Shown here in pieces: positions 34,101 through 43,100 of a stretch of 64,000 bases of DNA. Location of the stretch: contig CAIIXF020000009.1 in assembly GCA_903813345.2 (NCBI GenBank), positions 16,393,759 to 16,457,758 on the forward strand, given 5' to 3'. The notes beneath the pieces are model-generated. The model did no database searches and was not told where the DNA came from. It saw only the letters and a list, made by a program, of their open reading frames with translations. The position numbers were made by a program, and so were the translations under genes. This DNA comes from Owenia fusiformis. Taxonomy: Eukaryota; Annelida; Polychaeta; Sabellida; Oweniidae. Position 1 is the first letter of the stretch. Every line of letters begins with the position of its first letter.

Positions 34101-37100
34101 TTCAGTATCTAGTTCCTCGGAAATTGGGTCAAATTTTTATCTAGGTCAAAGGTCAAGAACTAGGTCAAATCCAGTACTTTGTCACTTTTTTCGATTTTCT
34201 CGGTCGTCCTTCAATATTTTCGATCCGGGTTTTTTTCATTGTGTTCCTTATATAAAAGTAGAAATCCTAGAGTCGATTTAGTTTTTTGATATCTCAAACC
34301 GATTTCGAGATATCAGTGTCCGAAAACGAGGTCCAAAAAAAAGTTCTTCGAATCAAATGGCCAGGATACTAATCTTATAGGAAATTTTCTCAGGATTCCG
34401 AATCTGAAAACCAAATTTCGATCTGACTTCCGGTTCGGAAGTTATGGCGTTTTGAAAGCTCAAAAATTGCTAAATTTGGTGCCCATGTTAAGTCAATGGG
34501 AAAAAAGATTTTTTTGAAGTGAAAAATACGAAATATAGACTGAGTTCAGCTAAATATAATGAAAGGTTTTAAAAGAATGGGACCTCAAAAGCCATCTTGC
34601 TTTAAAATTTGGACATCAAAATGCCTAGGTCAGAATCTAGGTCAAATTCAAAGTTTTTTCTTATTTTTGCGATTCTGACACTACAGATTAATTATATTCT
34701 TCGAAATTTTGTATACATGTAGCCAAGAGTGTGCTAATAGTGTTAGCCTTTTGCCGTCAGAAAGTATTTTGCCCCACTTTTGAGATATGGTGTCCGAAAA
34801 GTAGGTCAAAATAAAAAATTCTCTAAATTTGACGTTTGAGTTATGAATTAAGTATAGAATTTTCTCAGGAATCCGAATCTGCAAACCAAATTTCAATCCG
34901 ACTTATGGTTCGGAAGTTATGACATTTTAAAGCTCAAAAATCCCTAAATTTGGTGCCCCATGTTATGTCAATGGGAAAAAAGATTTTTTTGAAGTGTAAA
35001 ACACAAGATATAGACTAATAACAGCTTAAAATAATGAAAGCCTATATAAGAAGGGAACCTCGAAGGCTACCTAATTTCAAAATTTGTACACCAAAATCCC
35101 TTGGTCAAAATCTAGGTCAAATTCATAGTTTATCCTTATTTTTGCGATTCTGACACTACACTTTAATTACATTCCTCGAAATTGTGTATACATGTAGCCA
35201 AGAGTGTGCTTATAGTGTTAGCGCTTTGCCGTCAGAAAGTATTTTGACCCACTTTTGAGATATGGTGTCCGAAAAGTAGGTCAAAATAAAAAAATCTCCA
35301 AATTTAATGTATGAGTTATGAATTAGGTGTAGAATTTTGTCAGGAATCCGAATCTGCAATTCAAATTTCGATCCGACTTCCAGTTTGGAAGTTATGGCGT
35401 GTCCAAAGTCCAAAAAGTAGGTCAAAATAAAAAGTTTCCAAATTTAACGTATGAGTTATGAATTAGGGGTAGAATTTTGTCAGGAATCCGAATCTGCAAA
35501 TCAAATTTCGATCCGACTTCCGGTTCGGAAGTTATAGCGTTTTGAAATTTCAAGAAAAATCGATCTGATGGTATCCTGATAGACAGTCAAGAGTAGAGAA
35601 AAAATATTGAAAAATGCATCCATCCTTCCTTTCTGATCCTATGCTATCCTTCCTATCTACCCTTGCTTCGTATCCTCTCCATCCTATCCTTCCTATTCTA
35701 TTCTATCCTTCTTTCCTATTCTATCCTATCGTTCCTTCCTATTCTATCGTATCCTTCCTTCCCTTTTCATCCATCCATCCATCCATCCATTTTTTTCTGG
35801 ATGACTTAGCTTATTTTGGATGACTTGGCTTATTCTGGATGACTCGGCTAAAAAAAGTCTAGATCTGGAGTCTGAAATTGAACTCGTTCAATTTCCAAAA
35901 TCTAGTTATTATTCTAAACCAGTTTACTCAATAACCATAAGGTCTTCAGTAAAGTCAATCATTTGGTTAATTTAGGTTCAGTATCTAGTTCCTCGGAAAT
36001 TGGGTCAAATTTTTATCTAGGTCAAAGGTCAAGAACTAGGTCAAATCCAGTACTTTGTCACTTTTTTCAATTTTCTCGGTCGTCCTTCAATATTTTCGAT
36101 CCGGGTTTTTTTCATTGTGTTCCTCATAAAAAAGTAGGAAACCTAGGGTCGATTTAGTTTTTTGATATCTCAAACCGATTTCGAGATATCAGTGTCCGAA
36201 AACGAGGTCCAAAAAAAATTCTTCGAATCAAATATCCAGGATATTAGTCTTATGGGAAATTTTCTCAGGATTCCGAATCTGAAAACCAAATCCGAATCTG
36301 ACTTCCGGTTAGGAAGTTATGGCGTTTTGAAAGCTCAAAAATCGCTAAATTTGGTGCCCATGTTAAGTCAATGGGAAAAAAGATTTTTTTGAAGTGAAAA
36401 ATACGAAATATAGACTGAGTTCAGCTAAATATAATGAAAGCTTTTAAAAGAATGGGACCTCAAAAGCCATCTAGCTTTAAAATTTGGACATCAAAATGCC
36501 TAGGTCAGAATCTAGGTCAAATTCAAAGTTTTTTCTTATTTTTGCGATTCTGACACTACAGATTAATTATATTCTTCGAAATTTTGTATACATGTAGCCA
36601 AGAGTGTGCTAATAGTGTTAGCCTTTTGCCGTCAGAAAGTATTTTGCCCCACTTTTGAGATATGGAGTCCGAAAAGTAGGTCAAAATAAAAAATTCTCCA
36701 AATTTGACGTTTGAGTTATGAATTAAGTATAGAATTTTCTCAGGAATCCGAATCTGCAAACCAAATTTCAATCCTACTTCTGGTTCGGAAGTTATGACAT
36801 CTTGAAAGCTCAAAAATCGCTAAATTTGGTGCCCCATGTTATGTCAATGGGAAAAAAATATTTTTTTGAAGTGTTAAATACAAGATATAGACTAATTACA
36901 GCTTAAAATAATGAAAGCCTATGAAAGAAGGGAACCTCGAAGGCTACCTAATTTCAAAATTTGGACACCAAAATCCCTAGGTCAAAATCTAGGTCAAATT
37001 CATAGTTTATCCTTATTTTTGCGATTCTGACACTACACTTTAATTATATTCCTTGAAATTGTGTATACATGTAGCCAAGAGTGTGCTAATAGCGTAAGCC

Positions 37101-40100
37101 TTTTGCCGTCAGAAAGTATTTTGACCCACTTTTGAGATATGGTGTCCGAAAAGTAGGTCAAAATAAAAAGTTCTCCAAATTCAACGTATGAGTTATGAAT
37201 TAGGGGTAGAATTTTGTCAGGAATCCAAATTTGCAAATCAAATTCCGATCTGACTTCCGGTTCTGAAGTTATGGCATTTTGAAATTTCAAGAAAAATCAA
37301 TCTGATGGTATCCTGATAGAAATTCAAGAGTAGAGAAGAAAATATTGAAAAATGCATCCATCCTTCCTTTCTGATCTTATCCTTTCCTTCCTATCTACCC
37401 TTGCTTCGTATCCTCTCCTTCCTATCCTTCCTATTCTATCCCTTCTTCCTATTCTATTCTATCCTTCGTTTGAGTTATGAATCAAGAAAAGAATTTTCTC
37501 AGAAATCCGAATCTGTAAACCAAATTTCGATTCGACATCCGGTTCCGAAGTTATTGCGTGTCCGAAAAGTAGGTCAAAATAAAAATTCGCCAAATTCAAC
37601 GTATGAGTTATGAATTAGGGGTAGAATTTTGTCAGGAATCCGAATCTGCAAATCAAATTCCGATCTGACTCCCGGTTCGGAAGTTATGGCGTTTTGAAAT
37701 TTCAAGAAAAATCAATTTGATGGTATCCTGATAGAAATTCAAGAGTAGAGAAGAAAATATTGAAAAATGCATCCATCTTTCCTTTCTTATCTTATCCTAT
37801 CCTTCCTATCTACCCGTGCTTCGTATCCTCTCCTTCCTATCCTTCCTATTCTATCCCTTCTTCCTATTCTATTCTATCCTTCTTTCCTATTCTATCCTAT
37901 CGTTCCTTTCTATTCTATCCTATCCTTCCTTCCTTTTTTATCCAACCATCTTTTGCTGGATGACTTAGCTTATTTTGGATGACTTGGCTTATTCTGGATG
38001 ACTAGGCTAAAAAAAAGTCTAGATCTGGAGTCTGAAATTGAACTTGTTCAATTTCCAAAATCTAGTTATTATTCTTTATTCTTTATTATTCTTTCCCAGT
38101 TTTCTCGATAACCATAAGGCTTCCAATAAAGATCATTATTCAGTCAATTTATGTCCAGTATCTAGTTCCTCGGAAATTGGGTCAAATTTTTATCTAGGTC
38201 AAAGGTCAAGAACTAGGTCAAATCCAGTACTTTGTCACTTTTTTCGATTTTCTCGGTCGTCCTTCAATATTTTCGATCCGGTTTTTTTTCATCGTGTTCC
38301 TCATAAAAAAGTAGAAGAGTTAGGGTCATTTAGTTTTTTGGTATCTCAAACCGATTTCGAGATATCAGTGTCCGAAAACGAGGTCCAAAAACAAGTTCTC
38401 CGAATCCAATGTTCAGGATATCAGTCTTATAGGAAATTTTCTCAGGATTCCGAATCTGAAAACCAAATTTCGATCTGACTTCCGGTTCAGAAGTTATGGC
38501 GTTTTGAAAATTCAAAAATCGCTAAATTTGGTGCCCCATGTTAATTCAATGGGAAAAAATATTTTTTTGAAGTGTAAAATACGAGATTTAGACTAAGCAC
38601 AGCTAAACATAATGGAAGCCCATAAAAGAAAGGGACCTCATAACCTTCTTTTCATAAAAATTTGGACACCAAAATGCCTAGGTCAAAATCTAGGTCAAAT
38701 TCAAAGTTTTTCCTTATTTTTGCGATTCTGACACTACACTTTAATTATATTCTTTGAAATTTTGAATACATGTAGCCAAGACTGTGCTAATAGGGTTAGC
38801 CTTTTGCCGTCAGAAAGTATTTTGACCCACTTTTGAGATATGGTGTCCGAAAAGTAGGTCAAAATAAAAATTGCTCCAAATTTAACATATAAGTTATGAA
38901 TTAAGACTAAAATTTTCTCAGGAATCCGAATCTGCAAACCAAATTTCAATCCAACTCCCGGTCCGTAAGTTATGACGTTTTGAAAGCTCAAAAATCGCTA
39001 AATTTGGTGACCCATGTTATGTCAATGGGAAAAACGATTTTTTTGAAGTGTAAAATTCGAGATATAGACTAAGTACAGCTTAAAATAATGAAAGCCTATG
39101 AAAGAAGGGGACCTCAAAGGCTACCTAACTTCAAAATTTGGACACCAAAATCCCTAGGTCACAATCTAGGTCAAATTCATAGTTTTTCCTTATTTTTGCG
39201 ATTCTGACACTATATTTAAATGATTTGCTTCAAAATTTTGTATACAGGTAGGAAAGAGTGTGCTAATAGTGTACGCATTTTGCCGTCAGAAAGTATTTCG
39301 ACCAACTTTTGAGATATGGTGTCCGAAAAGAAGGTCAAAATAAAAAATTCTCCAAATTTAACATATGAGTTATGAATTAAGGGTAGAATTTTCTCAGGAA
39401 TCCGAGGCTGCAAACCAAATTTCGATCCGACTACCTTTCCTTCGTATCCTCTCCTTCCTATCCTTCCTATCCTTCCTATTCTATTCCTTCTTCCTATTCT
39501 ATTCTATTATTCTTTCCTATTCTATCCTATTGTTCCTTCCTATTCTAGCCTATCCTTCCTTCCTTTTTCATCCATCCATCCATCTTTTTCTGGATGACTC
39601 AGCTTATTTTGGATGACTCGGCTTATTCTGGATAACTCGGCTAAAAAAAGTCTAGATCTGGAGTCTGAAATTGAACTTCGTTCAATTTCCAAAGTCTAGT
39701 TATAACAATGTTTTCTTAAAATGGTGACGCATATCGTTTAGCAAATCGAAAGCTCGTTTCTAGTGTTGCTCACCTTTTAGTTTAAAAGACCCGATCCGGA
39801 ATAATACTCCAGGGTTCACAGGCTGGAGGTCGTTGTGTCAACACCTCTAACTGTTATATAGCATTAGTGGGCATTAGTATATTATTGTCGCATCCTACTA
39901 CCCTCACTATGTTTGTGGCCGTAAGCATGAATCATTGGTCAGTCAATGTTTTTACAAAGAAAACCTTTCATGTAATCAGGGTTTAATTAGTTCCGCTTGT
40001 CAAAACAAGCCTACTCTAGGTGCATACTTAAATGACCTACCTCGATATATTTATGAGAACTAGTATTTAAGAATCCTTTTTATGTTGTTGAACCCAATTA

Positions 40101-43100
40101 TATGGGTTTACCAGCAGAATGAACAGATTTTTGTTTTTTTGAATCGGAAATATTAAGCACTTTCCAAGATGGCGGAAGCTTGTCGGAGGGGGATTCCCCT
40201 TATAACTGGTGCATGCCGGGACCAGATGTACTACTAAATGGAGGAATTTGATGGTTGAAATAACTTAAATATTACACACAACCTATTGCTATCAAAAACG
40301 AAATAGAGTTCTAGAGATACTTAGCGCTAGCGTATACCACCATTTTGCAAGATAGTTGCCATGTTTTTAGCTCACTTGTATGTCTGTCTGTCCATCCGTC
40401 AACAATAGTGGCACATTTTAAAACCTCTGTCGATAGGATATCCGTTTTAAAATATTTTTGTTCAACATCAATACAGAAAACAGACACAGAGCTGAATTTT
40501 ATCTAAATAACCACTTATTAACTTTGCACAGTTAACGATCAAACATTGGCCTTCTTAATAACTTCTGTCTTCTGATACGCCACCTTAACTTTTACTTACG
40601 CGATTTTATACATGTTCTTGGGCCTGTGGGAATGATCATTCTGAACAGCGCCTTAGTGCGCTAGCGCGTTAGCGCGTAGCGCATGTTTTCATTATAACCA
40701 TCCGTTATTTTATTTTCAGCCATTTTAGTTAACATTGATTTGGCCATCTGTCTTGCGAAATTTGCCTGAAAACTTCTGTACGATAGGGCTCTCGTTTGAA
40801 GTTATTTTTGTTCAACATCAATACAAATAACTTTGGTACAAAAAATCGACAAAAAATTCTATCCTTTTTTCAGCCATTTTAGCTAACATTGATATGTCAA
40901 TCTGTCTCGCGAAATCCACTTTTGGACAATTTGCCTTAAAACCTCTGTGGATACAGGCCTGTCAACTGTCCCGCAATTTGCGTATTTGTCACGCATTTGC
41001 TGAAGAATTTGAAGTCACGGCAGTTATTTTTGCGTGACAGAAAATGTCACGCAAATACGCATTTTACATGGTAATTGTCAAGCAAAAATATTTCTGTAGA
41101 AAAATTTCTAAAAAAGATCGTCTACACAGCAAAAATACGAACGCCGGAAAAAAACGTACGCATTTTGTTCGGACTTACGCGAATTACGTATATGTCACGC
41201 ATTCCGTTTGAAACTTTTCGTACCTACCCCCCCCCCCCCCCCCCCCCCCCCTTTGATGGATGTTTTAAAAAGCGAGCGTAGCGAGCGCGAAAAATTTGAG
41301 GTGTTTAAAATTTGCCAAGATGTAATAAAATTTAAACCAAGGTGTTCAAAATTTGGATCAAGGTGTTCACATTTGGACCAAGGTGTCCACATTTTGAGGG
41401 GAGGTGTTCTACATTTCCAAGTCACTCATGTTAGGTGTTCCCAAGTTGACAGGCCTGTACCTTGTACTTTTGTTGTTATGATTATTATGTACATGAGGTC
41501 ACGTGACCAGATATGATGCAACAATAAAGCGATACTTAGAAGTCACTGATTTATGAGTTCAGTTCAAAAACCTTCAGAGTTATACTGAAACCAGGTCTTT
41601 TTAATTCTCGAGAAATTCTTCAAAATGACAAAATTGGTGGCCATTTTGAAAAAAGGTGAGCTTTTGAACCAGGACTCATAGTGGAGTATTCTGTATTGAT
41701 GTTGAACAGATATGAATTAAAACGGGAATCCTATCGATACAGGTTTTAAAGCAAATGGTCCAAAATGAATTTCGCGAGATAAAAATTGCGGCCATTTTGA
41801 AAATAGGCGACGGACTGACAGACAAGTGAGTGATTGCAATAGCTCACCATGTGAGCTAAAAAGGTCAAAGAATAGGTATCGATATGGTGAACTGAATTCA
41901 ACAATGTTTTTCTCTTAAACCAATTATTGAAAACATGCTGTAATAAAACACAGAGTCCTTTATGTAATGTTGACTGATTGACAACAATTTAATGCGAACA
42001 TTATTTATATATACTGTACTTTATATAACTGTTTTTGTTAACATTTTTTTGTTTTTAGTGCAATTGTTTTTTGTTCCTTTTTACCAATTCTTGAGAATGA
42101 AATAAAATGTCTTTCCGAACCTTGTTGCAACCTTGGCCCAAGAGTAATTCATTGCATTTCATCTGATCTGCTATGAAAGCAGTGAAGGACCGATCTTGAA
42201 GGATGCCTTGTTGGAACAAATATACAACATTTACTTAGACCTCTCAATATTATAGTAATAGAAAGGAAATTTTGGTTGATTTAACAAAAAGTATTCAAAA
42301 AAATAAAACAAAACCCACCAAAATAGATAAAAATTAAGAAAAACCTTTTATTTCATTAACAAGATACTTTTTTTAAATCAACCAAAATTTCCTTTGTGTG
42401 AATTACAATATTGAGGGACCTAAACATGTGTTTATGTCATTTTGCTCCAATGAGGTTCGGAGAGATGTTTCATTTCATTCCGAACATATGATACCAAGAA
42501 CAAAAGAAGTATTTGATGTGTTTTCTAAAACAATATAGAGAAAAGTATAATATTTTTCAAATTATATTGTTGGTATTCAAGAGATGACCATTAAATTGAC
42601 GATGTGTAAATTTTTTAGAATATTTTGATGACTAAAGAGAAACGTGTGTTCAAAATGTTCACCATATCGATACCAATCTTTTAGAAATTTTTGAAGACTA
42701 AATTTTAACCTGCTTCATATTAAATTTGAGATTTGACCTCTTGTTGACCTTCAAAATTTCAAGAAGATGTTTTTCCAAATTGATTTTTTCATTCAAATTT
42801 AGGTATATTTAATCACAAAAGACTTTCTGACCACCTAAGCATCGACAATGTACAGTGATAAAAATATATGGGTGTACACTCTAGCTGTATGTTGTCATTT
42901 TTGAAGCAAAATTAGTGCTCAAGGAGACATTTTCAAGATGGTTGCATGTTATTTTGATGTTCTAAGAAATACTGACAAACAATCTCTATTCATAATTTTT
43001 ACTCTCCTTGAGATTTTACTTGAAAAATAACATATCGTGTTTATGGAAAATGTCAATTTTCAAAATGACGTAAACCATTCGTCAATATACATCTTTCCAC

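Larger units (their letters stand above)
25369..39699 (+). mobile_element. Tandem array of seven Helentron/HINE-like units
   Basis: Each unit ends with a hairpin (GAAATTGAAC, loop of 2-3 nt, GTTCAATTTC), a 6-nt spacer and CTAG, always followed by T. CTAG ends are at 27436, 29387, 31794, 33249, 35905, 38065 and 39699. Just before each hairpin is ATCTGGAGTCT (slightly altered in the first), the inverse of AGACTCCAGAT that starts the 5' hairpin at 25369, 25430, 25490, 31809 and 33966. A 3' hairpin with CTAG end is a Helitron hallmark; subterminal inverted repeats and internal tandem repeats are features of Helentrons and their HINE derivatives. Not every unit has a 5' end, which suggests concatemers formed by read-through or tandem duplication. 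No Rep/helicase frame exists. Confidence 0.75.

Noticed and set aside
29086-39616. Repeated open frames in the array giving Ser/Tyr/Pro-rich or LIHNSYVKFGE-like peptides
   Set aside because: They recur because the DNA repeat recurs, change frame and strand between units, and some derive from CT-rich simple sequence. No start context, conserved length or family similarity.
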